In this document: piece after piece, positions 1-5,945 of the stretch
Position numbering within the stretch: the stretch's first letter is position 1
How the letters are laid out: the number at the start of each line of letters is the position of its first letter
From: Butyricicoccus sp.
GTDB lineage: Bacteria > Bacillota > Clostridia > Oscillospirales > Butyricicoccaceae
NCBI GenBank assembly: GCA_031293105.1
Contig: JAUMSA010000131.1
Coordinates: 1-7,441, forward strand
Reading direction: 5' to 3'
DNA length: 7,441 nucleotides
Notes under the pieces: generated by a model
The model's database searches: none
What the model was told of the DNA's origin: nothing
The model's input: only the letters and a program-made list of their open reading frames with translations
Translations under genes and position numbers: made by a program

Positions 1-1
1 G

Positions 2-61
2 TTCCAGCTGGCCCGGGGGCTGGGTACCACGGTCGATGAACTTTTACATACAGAGGAATAA
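2..61 (+). CDS. C-terminal end of a probable XRE-family HTH regulator (partial)
   Basis: Only the last 19 codons are in the window, in frame 2, ending at a TAA at 59-61. The readable tail is FQLARGLGTTVDELLHTEE. The pattern LAxxLGxxxDELL is the usual end of a Cro/CI-type (XRE) helix-turn-helix domain, where the final helices of the DNA-binding fold are followed by a short acidic tail. This suggests a small cytoplasmic DNA-binding regulator. The gene runs toward the minus-strand lipoprotein gene and the two share a symmetric terminator, so they are separate transcription units. With so little sequence the family call rests on one motif, and the target cannot be inferred. A different reading frame could be the real one, but the other forward frames look less protein-like. 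Confidence 0.6.
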   Translation, partial: FQLARGLGTTVDELLHTEE

Positions 62-92
62 AAAAACGCGGGACATGTCCCGCGTTTTTTTT
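61..92. terminator. Bidirectional intrinsic terminator, perfect palindrome
   Basis: Positions 61-90 form a perfect 30-base palindrome. A GC-rich core, CGCGGGACATGTCCCGCG (67-84), is flanked by six A on the left and a run of T on the right. Transcribed in either direction it gives a strong hairpin followed by a U-run. It lies between the end of the plus-strand regulator fragment (61) and the stop of the minus-strand lipoprotein gene (91-93), so it most likely serves both convergent genes. Confidence 0.9.
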
Positions 93-693
93 ACCGCATT
101 TCATATAAGAACTCTTCGCCGCTTATCAAAATGGAAATGCACAACTTTTCTTCCGTGCTGTCTTTTGCAGTCTCTGGAACTTCCACAAATCCATAGCCCG
201 TATAAACATCTTCGGTAAGCGGCTCAAAGTTGATGGACATATTGGTCGAGGAATTATCATAATACCGATAGGTTTCTTTCATTTCGCCATCTGGAGATAC
301 AAGATACTGCCTGCCGTCTTCAAACGTATAGCCATCCCCATACTGGACGGTCATCGCGACCGGGCTTGAACTCAAACTTTCTTTGCCGATATAGCTGAGC
401 GTGTAGTCGCAGCGCAAAAGTTCCTTGTCGCTATCCATGATCTCAACAACATAGTTATCGGCAATTTCCGAACTTTTCCCGACAAACTCTGCATTAGTTA
501 AGGTAAACTCGAATTTATCGGTTGTCACGGTTTCATTCAGCTGTATGGTTTTGTCTTCTGTCTGTGCGCCGGAAGAAGTGCTGCTGTCTGCCGCCGAATT
601 CTCTCCCTTAGCCGATGTGCTGTTTTCTCCGCCGCAAGCGGTAAACGACAAAGTCATGACAGCCGCCAATATGAACGCAATCCATCTTCTCAT
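91..693 (-). CDS. Putative secreted lipoprotein, DUF4352-like, function unknown
   Basis: The product is a 200-residue exported lipoprotein. Residues 1-20 form a classic signal: MRRW, then a hydrophobic stretch, then a lipobox-like FTAC with Cys20 as the lipidated residue. Phe at -3 is not the commonest choice there. Residues 21-50 are a Ser/Gly/Asp-rich linker typical of Gram-positive surface lipoproteins. Residues 51-200 read as an all-beta domain with alternating hydrophobic residues. The pattern VTTDKFEFTLTNAEFVGK resembles the immunoglobulin/telokin-like DUF4352-type domains, but I cannot confirm the family. I chose the ATG at 693 because AAGGAG stands 8 nt upstream and the signal peptide begins exactly there; an in-frame ATG at 777 would add 28 unlikely residues and overlap the promoter. 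The gene has its own promoter and lies between two terminators, so it is monocistronic. Its base composition looks clearly lower in GC than the flippase next door, which hints at separate acquisition. Confidence 0.8.
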   Translation of the reverse strand: MRRWIAFILAAVMTLSFTACGGENSTSAKGENSAADSSTSSGAQTEDKTIQLNETVTTDKFEFTLTNAEFVGKSSEIADNYVVEIMDSDKELLRCDYTLSYIGKESLSSSPVAMTVQYGDGYTFEDGRQYLVSPDGEMKETYRYYDNSSTNMSINFEPLTEDVYTGYGFVEVPETAKDSTEEKLCISILISGEEFLYEMR

Positions 694-748
694 GGGCACC
701 GCTCCTTTCTTTGTTGTCGGACATTGCATTTTGGTAATGCTTACTAAA

Positions 749-777
749 AAATTAACATACACCCATGCACATGTCAA
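749..777 (-). promoter_or_regulatory. Sigma-A promoter for the lipoprotein gene
   Basis: Read on the minus strand, TTGACA (777-772) is a perfect -35 box. It is followed by a 17-bp spacer and TAATTT (754-749) as the -10 box, with a TGT just before it giving an extended -10. The start codon lies about 55 bp downstream of the -10. There is no competing gene in this gap. Confidence 0.7.
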
Positions 778-803
778 GCTATATGCCCAAAGCTGCGGTT
801 AAA

Positions 804-837
804 AAACAAACGCGGGAGCGTACTCCCGCGTTTGTTT
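804..837 (-). terminator. Intrinsic terminator of the flippase gene
   Basis: Fifteen-base arms (804-818 and 823-837) pair perfectly around the loop CGTA. The arms contain the core CGCGGGAG/CTCCCGCG. In the minus direction the hairpin ends in TTTGTTTTTT, a good U-tract, 17 bases after the flippase stop codon. In the plus direction it ends TTTGTTTATT, so it could also stop transcription entering from the left. The core resembles that of the palindrome at 61-92. Confidence 0.85.
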
Positions 838-853
838 ATTGCCGTTTGAGTTT

Positions 854-2287
854 TCACAAAAACCAGCCGAGTTCCTCTTTCGCTTCACCCGAAAGAATCA
901 GGCACAGGGCATAAACGCCTGCCCCGGCCACGATCGCGCACACCAACCGTAGCAGGTTGCCGCAAGGCAGCAGCGTGCAGCACGCCAGCGCGGCCGCGCC
1001 GCACAAAATGCCGCTGCCCAGAATGCGGACAAACGAACCGAGCGGCACACGCCACATAAAATACTTGCGCACCCGGAAAGCGGTCAGGAAGAAATAGGTC
1101 GCGAACGCAACCACCGACCCCATCGCGCCGCCGGTAAAGCCCATTACATGCACGAAAGCGATGCTGGATACGATCTTGACCGCCATGGCGATCGCGCAGT
1201 TGGACAGGACCGGTTTGGTGTCCTGTTCAAGTTCATAGCCCTTGTTCGCGTATTCGGTCAGACCCATAAAGACCATGGCAAACGCGGTCATCCAGATGAC
1301 CGGTGCGCCCGCATCATAGCCTTCGGCAAAGAACACCCGGCAGAAGGTGGTCGAAACCGCGGCCAGACCGAAAGCGGCCGGCAGAGCGACCAGCAGATAC
1401 AGCCGTACCCCGGCGCCCAGCAGCACCTTGGCTTCGTCGTGGCTGCGCTCGTTCCAGGCGCGCAGCACCGCCGGATACACCCCGCGCAAAACGCCCACCG
1501 ATAGCATGGTGAACACCGAGTTCGGAATGGAACTGTTGTAATAATAGATGCCGCCCGTCGCGTCGCCGAACACGCCATAGATGTAAAACCGGTCAAACAG
1601 GGTCAGCAACCCCGAACACAGGGCCACGCCCATCAGCGGCACGCCGTAGGCGAGCAGCTTGTTCAGCATTTGCCGGGAAGCGCGCTTGAATCGCACAACC
1701 GAGGGCATCCCGAGCGCAAAGACAGCACCCAGCGCACCCACGCCATCGGCGATGATGTTGGCGAGAAAGCCCGGTGTCGGGTCGGGGAAATTGCTTTTCC
1801 CGCCCACGAGCACAATGGCGACAATCAGTTTCAAAGATGCCGATACCAGCGAAAACAAAATCGCCGGCCGCACCCGGTCGAGCTGAACGAGCGTATTGAT
1901 CAAAATGGTAAACGCGGTATAGGTGCAGAACATCACCGCACCCGGGAGGAAACGGCTGTCGCCGGTCGCGACGCCCAGCACGGCGCAGGCCGCCACACCG
2001 ACCACGCCCATGATGATGTACACGACCGTCATGGTGGACAGCAGACTGCCCGCCTTGTCCCGTTTGTATTCCTCGGCGGCATAGCGGGTGGAGGAGTTGG
2101 CCATCCAAGCTGCCACCAGCAGATAGGCAAAATTCATAGTTTGCTGCACAAAGCCGAAAGCGCCCGCCGCATCCTTGGTGAAGATGTGGGTGTACAGCGA
2201 CGACATGAGCAGCAAAAGCACGCCTTCCAGCACTTTCGCCGGCAAAAAGAGCATGGCGTTGCGTGTCATGGTATTTTTTTCAGACAT
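854..2287 (-). CDS. Polysaccharide/lipid-linked oligosaccharide flippase, MOP (Wzx/MATE-like) superfamily
   Basis: This is a 477-residue polytopic membrane protein, the usual length for Wzx-type flippases, with about 12-14 hydrophobic segments spread over the whole chain. The N-terminus (MSEKNTMTRNAMLFLPAKVLEG, then a long hydrophobic stretch) resembles the polysaccharide-biosynthesis transporter family. Near residues 348-360 the segment NKGYELEQDTKPVLSN matches the conserved loop in which a glycolipid exporter carries G-x-x-L-x-x-x-T-K-P. Such proteins move undecaprenyl-linked glycan units across the cytoplasmic membrane for capsule, exopolysaccharide or wall polymers; related MATE proteins export drugs, which remains an alternative. 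I chose the ATG at 2287 because an AAGGGA site lies just upstream and because an earlier ATG at 2365 would add 26 residues running through the promoter. No glycosyltransferase genes are visible beside it, which is unusual for a Wzx in a capsule locus. It is divergent from a MarR regulator that may control it. Confidence 0.85.
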   Translation of the reverse strand: MSEKNTMTRNAMLFLPAKVLEGVLLLLMSSLYTHIFTKDAAGAFGFVQQTMNFAYLLVAAWMANSSTRYAAEEYKRDKAGSLLSTMTVVYIIMGVVGVAACAVLGVATGDSRFLPGAVMFCTYTAFTILINTLVQLDRVRPAILFSLVSASLKLIVAIVLVGGKSNFPDPTPGFLANIIADGVGALGAVFALGMPSVVRFKRASRQMLNKLLAYGVPLMGVALCSGLLTLFDRFYIYGVFGDATGGIYYYNSSIPNSVFTMLSVGVLRGVYPAVLRAWNERSHDEAKVLLGAGVRLYLLVALPAAFGLAAVSTTFCRVFFAEGYDAGAPVIWMTAFAMVFMGLTEYANKGYELEQDTKPVLSNCAIAMAVKIVSSIAFVHVMGFTGGAMGSVVAFATYFFLTAFRVRKYFMWRVPLGSFVRILGSGILCGAAALACCTLLPCGNLLRLVCAIVAGAGVYALCLILSGEAKEELGWFL

Positions 2288-2317
2288 GCACAAAGTCCCT
2301 TCTGTTACACGATACTT

Positions 2318-2346
2318 ATAGTACAGTCTAGCACAGCGTCGGGCAA
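2318..2346 (-). promoter_or_regulatory. Probable promoter for the flippase gene
   Basis: On the minus strand TTGCCC (2346-2341) is followed by a 17-bp spacer and TACTAT (2323-2318). Both boxes are moderate matches to sigma-A sites, and the position, about 30 bp before the start codon, is right. It points away from the marR promoter, with about 60 bp between the two -35 boxes. Confidence 0.5.
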
Positions 2347-2391
2347 ATTGCAACGGACCGGCCAAAATACATGCTTTTTTTGTGCAAATTG

Positions 2392-2413
2392 TTTGTCCAA
2401 AAGCATTGACAAA
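2392..2413. promoter_or_regulatory. Dyad overlapping the marR -35 box, candidate operator
   Basis: TTTGTC (2392-2397) and GACAAA (2408-2413) are inverted arms separated by 10 bp. The right arm overlaps the TTGACA -35 box at 2406-2411, so a protein bound here would block the marR promoter. The assignment as an operator is inference from position and symmetry; part of the symmetry simply comes from the -35 consensus. Confidence 0.35.
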
Positions 2414-2434
2414 TGGGTAAAAAATCCCTATACT
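2406..2434 (+). promoter_or_regulatory. Strong sigma-A promoter for the marR-yczE-like operon
   Basis: TTGACA (2406-2411) is a perfect -35 box, followed by a 17-bp spacer and TATACT (2429-2434), a near-consensus -10. The predicted transcription start falls near 2441, giving a leader of about 40 nt before the marR start codon. Such a strong core promoter is typical of genes held down by a repressor. Confidence 0.8.
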
Positions 2435-2442
2435 CGAATATG

Positions 2443-2456
2443 GTTTGAATGCAAAC
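2443..2456. promoter_or_regulatory. Dyad at the marR transcription start, candidate MarR operator
   Basis: GTTTG (2443-2447) and CAAAC (2452-2456) form a perfect inverted repeat around AATG, just after the -10 box and over the predicted start of transcription. MarR proteins are known to bind inverted repeats of this general size within their own promoters. That this site is the operator is inference. Confidence 0.45.
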
Positions 2457-2481
2457 TAAATTGCCGCACAGGGGGCGCACC

Positions 2482-2913
2482 ATGCAAGACGTTGGATTGC
2501 ACTACTGGATGCTCATTGGACAAAGCCGGTTTCACCGGACCATAGCCCGGCGGGTTTGCGCCGGGGGATTGCTGCCCGGCCAGCCGAAAATTTTGGAGTT
2601 TCTTTTTGCGCACGACGGCTGCACCCAAAAAGAAATTGGGCAAGGCTGCGTGTTGGACAAGTCCACCGTGACCAGCCTGCTTGGCCGCATGATGGACGCC
2701 GGGCTGGTACGGAAGGATGCCGGAGAGGATGACAAACGCACGGTTCGTATCCGCCTGACTGAAAAAGGCCGGCAAAAGGCCGCCGAGGTGTGCGCCGTGT
2801 TTGCAGACGTGGACGCGCAGGCCTGGCAGGGCGTCAGCCCGGCCGAACAGGAACAGTTTGTGCGTATCCTGCGGCAGATTATTTTAAATTTGGAAGGAAT
2901 GGAAGACGAATGA
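2482..2913 (+). CDS. MarR-family winged helix-turn-helix regulator
   Basis: The product is 143 residues, the normal size for MarR proteins, which act in the cytoplasm as homodimers that bind inverted repeats and let go when a small ligand or oxidant is sensed. Residues about 48-76 give the recognition region (TQKEIGQGCVLDKSTVTSLL, then RMMDAGLV), with the S-T-V-T helix characteristic of the family. The wing follows, with D84-x-R86 and the RLTEKG strand-turn near residues 91-96. N- and C-terminal helices form the dimer part. Four cysteines (26, 47, 56, 104) leave room for redox sensing, which is speculation. I chose the ATG at 2482, preceded by AGGGGG about 7 nt upstream; an in-frame ATG at 2449 would add 11 residues and lie inside the GTTTG/CAAAC dyad. 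The stop overlaps the next gene's start in ATGA, so translation is probably coupled. It is divergent from the flippase. Confidence 0.9.
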   Translation: MQDVGLHYWMLIGQSRFHRTIARRVCAGGLLPGQPKILEFLFAHDGCTQKEIGQGCVLDKSTVTSLLGRMMDAGLVRKDAGEDDKRTVRIRLTEKGRQKAAEVCAVFADVDAQAWQGVSPAEQEQFVRILRQIILNLEGMEDE

Positions 2914-3563
2914 AAACCTTTATGCACCGTTACCTGTGGTTTGTGTTTGGCGTGCTCCTCAACTCCTTTGGGGTTGCGCTGATCACCAAAGCTGCGCTTG
3001 GCACCTCGCCGATCTCCAGCATCCCGTATGTGCTCAGCTTTGCGTTCCCGTTTACCTTTGGGCAAATCACATTTGTATTCAATATGCTGTTCATCATTGG
3101 GCAGTTTGTATTGCTGCGTAAGGGCATTCATCCGATTCAGTGGCTGCAAATTGCCGTCAACCTGATTTTCAGCGTCTGCATCGACTGGAGCATGAATCTG
3201 CTCGCTTGGTTTGAGCCCTCTAACCTGGTCAGCGAAGCGGTCGCTCTGGTGCTCGGCTGTGCGATCTTGGGCCTTGGCATCAGCATCGAAGTTGCCCCCG
3301 ACGTGCTGATGGTTCCCGGCGAGGGACTGGTAAAGGCCCTCACCCAGGTCAGCGGCAAGCGCTTTGGTTCGATCAAAATCGGTTTCGATGTTTCGCTGGT
3401 TGTCATTGCCTGCGTGCTGTCGGTTGTATTCCAGCATCCGCTCCAGGGCCTTGGCATCGGCACGATTGTTTCGGCGCTGATTGTCGGTCGGTTCGTCAAC
3501 TTCTTTAACCGCTATTTGCCTCTGATTTCCCGCATTGCTGGACTCAAGCAGTGCGCGGCATAA
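2910..3563 (+). CDS. YczE/YyaS/YitT-type (DUF6198) integral membrane protein
   Basis: The 217-residue product is strongly hydrophobic, with about five membrane segments at roughly residues 8-28, 48-68, 78-98, 108-126 and 158-198 (the last stretch may hold two). The signature at residues 20-40, FGVALITKAALGTSPISSIP, matches the conserved N-terminal segment of the YczE-like family, and the central E-V-A-P-D-V-L-x-x-P-G-E-G motif (127-139) fits it too. The family's biochemical role is not established; transport or membrane support of other systems has been proposed, and I do not assign a substrate. The ATG at 2910 overlaps the marR stop (ATGA, 2910-2913) and has GGAAGA just upstream. Pairing with a MarR regulator suggests expression in response to a small molecule or stress. 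A terminator follows at 3589. Confidence 0.8.
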   Translation: MKTFMHRYLWFVFGVLLNSFGVALITKAALGTSPISSIPYVLSFAFPFTFGQITFVFNMLFIIGQFVLLRKGIHPIQWLQIAVNLIFSVCIDWSMNLLAWFEPSNLVSEAVALVLGCAILGLGISIEVAPDVLMVPGEGLVKALTQVSGKRFGSIKIGFDVSLVVIACVLSVVFQHPLQGLGIGTIVSALIVGRFVNFFNRYLPLISRIAGLKQCAA

Positions 3564-3588
3564 AATAGACCCATCTTTTCACCCCTCG

Positions 3589-3623
3589 AAAACGCGCAGA
3601 CCGCTTGCCGGCTGCGCGTTTTT
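3589..3623 (+). terminator. Intrinsic terminator of the marR-yczE-like operon
   Basis: AAAACGCGCAG (3589-3599) pairs with CTGCGCGTTTT (3612-3622); inside, CCG and CGG can extend the stem around a short loop. A T-run follows and continues to 3623. It lies 26 bases after the stop of the membrane protein gene. Confidence 0.85.
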
Positions 3624-3669
3624 CTATTTGGTCAAACAGGTTGCTCTGGCGCTCGGCCGTCCAAGCGAT

Positions 3670-3675
3670 TATAAT
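3670..3675 (+). promoter_or_regulatory. Perfect -10 box upstream of the HAD gene; no clear -35
   Basis: TATAAT at 3670-3675 is a consensus -10 box in the gap between the preceding terminator and the HAD gene, so some promoter is expected here. At 17-18 bp upstream I find only TGGCGC/CTGGCG, a poor -35. TTGCTC at 3641-3646 is too far (23-bp spacer). The promoter may need an activator or rest on the -10 alone. The leader also contains a possible AAGGGG/CCCCTT stem (about 3678-3703). Confidence 0.4.
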
Positions 3676-3715
3676 GAAGGGGAGAATGACAACGCCGCCC
3701 CTTTGGGTGGCCGAT

Positions 3716-3731
3716 GGGAGGATCTATTTTG
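3716..3731 (+). promoter_or_regulatory. Shine-Dalgarno site deciding a TTG start for the HAD gene
   Basis: GGGAGG (3716-3721) lies 7 nt before an in-frame TTG (3729-3731). The ATG at 3714 sits on top of this site and has only a weak GGGTGG ahead of it. Starting at TTG gives the protein beginning M-I-R-A-V-I-F-D-M-D-G, which is how HAD proteins of this class usually begin. Confidence 0.7.
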
Positions 3732-4397
3732 ATTCGTGCTGTGATTTTTGATATGGACGGGCTGATGTTCGACACCGAACGGATATCCTATGAGCTGACG
3801 CATGACATCTGCGCCCGGCACGGGCTGGATTATACGCTGGACATGAAACGGCGCATGTGTGGGGCAAATTTTGACGCCTGTACGCGCATATTCCGCGAGG
3901 AACTGGGCATCGACGATTCCGTTTTGACCTTTGGCCAATGCTGGAGCGAGGTACGCGAGCGGATGGCGCAGGACTTTGCGGCCCATGGCATCCCCTGCAA
4001 GCCCGGCCTGCGTGAGCTGCTGGACTTTTTAAGTGCGCACGGCATCCGCATGGCGGTCGCTTCCGGGTCATCGACTGCAGTGGTGCAGAAATACCTGGAT
4101 TTGGCCGGTTTGCCCGCGTGTTTTTCTGCCCTGGTGGGCGGGAGTGACATTCAAAACCCCAAACCCGCGCCCGACTGCTTTTTGCTGGCCGCCGAGCGGC
4201 TGGGGGTGGAACCGGCCGATTGCCTGGTGTTAGAGGATTCCAACCGTGGGCTGCAAGCCGCGCTGCGTGCCGGGATGCATGCCATTTGGGTGCCCGATCT
4301 CGACCGGCCCGACCCGGAAACCGAGCAGCGGCTGGATGCCGTATGTCCATCGCTGGCCGACGTGGCCAACTGGCTACGCCCCCAAATCACCCCCTGA
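3729..4397 (+). CDS. HAD-superfamily hydrolase, subfamily IA (beta-phosphoglucomutase/phosphatase-like)
   Basis: The 222-residue cytoplasmic enzyme carries all four haloacid-dehalogenase motifs. Motif I is D8-M-D10-G with the nucleophile Asp8 and acid/base Asp10. Motif II is the serine in VASGSS (Ser112). Motif III is Lys145 in NPKPAPD. Motif IV is E169-D170 in LVLEDS, for magnesium binding. Residues about 15-85 form the helical C1 cap that sets substrate choice. Length and motif order fit the beta-phosphoglucomutase/phosphoglycolate phosphatase branch, which acts on small phosphorylated sugars or related metabolites through an aspartyl-phosphate intermediate. The true substrate cannot be read from sequence. 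An alternative start is the ATG at 3714, adding five residues (MGGSI). The gene is flanked by terminators on both sides, so it is monocistronic and functionally independent of its neighbours as far as can be seen. Confidence 0.88.
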   Translation: MIRAVIFDMDGLMFDTERISYELTHDICARHGLDYTLDMKRRMCGANFDACTRIFREELGIDDSVLTFGQCWSEVRERMAQDFAAHGIPCKPGLRELLDFLSAHGIRMAVASGSSTAVVQKYLDLAGLPACFSALVGGSDIQNPKPAPDCFLLAAERLGVEPADCLVLEDSNRGLQAALRAGMHAIWVPDLDRPDPETEQRLDAVCPSLADVANWLRPQITP

Positions 4398-4402
4398 GAC
4401 AC

Positions 4403-4435
4403 AAAAAAGCAGGCACGGAAAGTGCCTGCTTTTTT
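4403..4435. terminator. Bidirectional intrinsic terminator between convergent genes
   Basis: Arms AAAAAAGCAGGCAC (4403-4416) and GTGCCTGCTTTTTT (4422-4435) pair perfectly around the loop GGAAA. With A-runs on one side and T-runs on the other it works in both directions, ending the HAD gene (stop at 4395-4397) and the minus-strand hydrogenase (stop at 4442). Confidence 0.92.
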
Positions 4436-4441
4436 CGCTTT

Positions 4442-5884
4442 TTATACATCGACTTTGTAATGTTCGATGGCGTCCTCAACGCCCTCGTGCGGGCTCTTTT
4501 TGCCGTACTGGTCGACCTTCATCCGGCTCTTGGGCTCGTGGGTCAGGCTGCCGGCGCCGCCAATGCAGCCGCCCGGGCAAGCCATGCCTTCGATGAAGTT
4601 CTTGCCCAACTTGCCGACCTTGGCCTTGAGCAGGGCAACCTTGCATTCCTCGATGCCGCTGCAAATCTCGGCCTTGACTTCAAAGTCCAGGTTGCGCTCC
4701 TTGGCAACTTGCAGCACCGCTTCGGTCAAACCGCCCGAACGGCCAAAGACACGGCCAAAATACGACGCATCGTTAATCGGGGTTTCGTCCATTTCGGGCA
4801 GGTTGATCTCCTTGGCGTCGATCATAGCCTGCAATTCTTCAAAGGTCAGCACGCAGTCAATCCACATATCAACCGTGGGCTTGCACTTTTCTTCCTTCTT
4901 CGCCGTGCACGGCCCAATGAAAATGGTCTTGACCGGGGTATCGGCGTTGATCTTGATAAACTTACCGATTTCGGCCATCGGCGACAGGTTGTGCGAAATG
5001 TTTTCCGCCAGTTCGGGCATCTGCTTCTGGATATAGGAAACAAATGCCGGGCAGCAGGACGAGGTCAAGAAGCCCTTTTCGGCCAGCTCCTGGGCTTCCT
5101 TATCGGCGACCATATCGGCGCCCATTGCGGCTTCGACAACATAGTCGATGCCAAGGGCCCGGATACCGGAAGCCACCTGGCCGAGCGAGCAGTCGTCAAA
5201 CTGCGACGCAATCGCCGGAGCTACGATGGCGGCAACCTTATAATTGCGTTCGCCGAAGCGGTCAACCGCGTTGTGAATCAAATTGATGGCATCCACCATG
5301 AACGATTTGTCCATCACCGCGCCGAACGGGCAAGCGGATACGCAGGCGCCGCACGAAATGCACTTATCCGGATTGATAGCCGCCTTCTTTTCCTCGTTCA
5401 TCGAGATGGCGCCTACCTTGCACGAGCGTTCACACGGGCGCACATGCTCGGTAATCGCACCATAAGGGCAGACCTTGGCGCAGCGGCCACATTCGATGCA
5501 GGTGTCCAGATCGATCACGGCGCGGCCGTTCTTGTCCTTGGAAATGGCATGCTTGGGGCAGTTTTTGATGCAGCGCTGGGAAATACAGCCGCGGCACGAC
5601 TCGGAAACGGTATACCGTTCGACCGGGCATTCGTCGCAGGCGATCGGGATAACTTCGATCACGCTCGGATTGCGGCGGTCGCCGCCCATAGCCAGGCGCA
5701 CACGCTCCTGCGCAATCGCGCGTTCCTTGTAGATGCAGCAGCGCATCGTGGCTTTGGGCCCCGGGGAAATAATCTTCGGAATCTCGTAATAGGACTCCAT
5801 CAGGTTGCCCTCAAAGGCGCGGATGGCAACTTCTTTCAGTATGCGATACTTGAGCAGCTGCACATCGGTTTCAAATGTTCTCAT
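4442..5884 (-). CDS. [FeFe] hydrogenase with N-terminal ferredoxin-like Fe-S domains, atypical (group B-like) H-cluster motifs
   Basis: The 480-residue protein is probably cytoplasmic: it has no signal peptide or membrane segment. Residues 97-185 hold three four-cysteine motifs: C97-x2-C100-x4-C105-x3-C109, C129-x2-C132-x2-C135-x3-C139 and C175-x2-C178-x2-C181-x3-C185. Further cysteines lie at 49/50, 83/86 and 151/155, so at least three [4Fe-4S] clusters are likely. The H-cluster domain follows: L1 is TSSCCPAF (C277, C278), L2 is GPCTAKKEE (C326), L3 is MACPGGCIGGAG (C436, C440). These give the four cysteine ligands of the H-cluster cubane and the proton-relay cysteine (C277). Classical enzymes have MPCxxK in L2 and end L3 in GGGQP; here Met is Gly and the QP is lost, which fits the less-studied group B as I remember it. 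The reaction is reversible 2H+ + 2e- to H2 with ferredoxin as likely partner. GGAGG lies 7 nt before the ATG. No maturation genes (hydE, hydF, hydG) are in the window. Confidence 0.85.
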   Translation of the reverse strand: MRTFETDVQLLKYRILKEVAIRAFEGNLMESYYEIPKIISPGPKATMRCCIYKERAIAQERVRLAMGGDRRNPSVIEVIPIACDECPVERYTVSESCRGCISQRCIKNCPKHAISKDKNGRAVIDLDTCIECGRCAKVCPYGAITEHVRPCERSCKVGAISMNEEKKAAINPDKCISCGACVSACPFGAVMDKSFMVDAINLIHNAVDRFGERNYKVAAIVAPAIASQFDDCSLGQVASGIRALGIDYVVEAAMGADMVADKEAQELAEKGFLTSSCCPAFVSYIQKQMPELAENISHNLSPMAEIGKFIKINADTPVKTIFIGPCTAKKEEKCKPTVDMWIDCVLTFEELQAMIDAKEINLPEMDETPINDASYFGRVFGRSGGLTEAVLQVAKERNLDFEVKAEICSGIEECKVALLKAKVGKLGKNFIEGMACPGGCIGGAGSLTHEPKSRMKVDQYGKKSPHEGVEDAIEHYKVDV

Positions 5885-5945
5885 GTTCTTTCCTCCACTT
5901 CACTCAATACAAACTTTATCTTTCCAAAACCCTCTCTATTGTCTC

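Noticed and set aside
694..777. A longer lipoprotein start at 777.
   Set aside because: It would overlap the -35/-10 promoter boxes and bury the signal peptide 28 residues inside the protein. The ATG at 693 has a good AAGGAG and puts the signal at the N-terminus.
61..837. The two similar palindromes as ends of a transposable element or as CRISPR-like repeats.
   Set aside because: Each is a complete hairpin with a U-run right after a gene's stop, so both are explained as terminators. There is no transposase, no target-site duplication that I can see, and only two copies.
1670..2545. A 291-codon plus-strand frame opposite the 5' half of the flippase gene.
   Set aside because: It is His/Arg/Gln-rich with no domain, runs through both divergent promoters, and ends within marR. 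It is a shadow of the flippase.
2532..3437. A 301-codon open frame on the minus strand opposite the marR and membrane protein genes.
   Set aside because: It spans two well-supported genes on the other strand and reads as a low-complexity, charged mirror of their codons. No promoter or Shine-Dalgarno site supports it.
3641..3675. TTGCTC at 3641 as the -35 box for TATAAT at 3670.
   Set aside because: The spacer would be 23 bp, well outside the working range for a sigma-A promoter.
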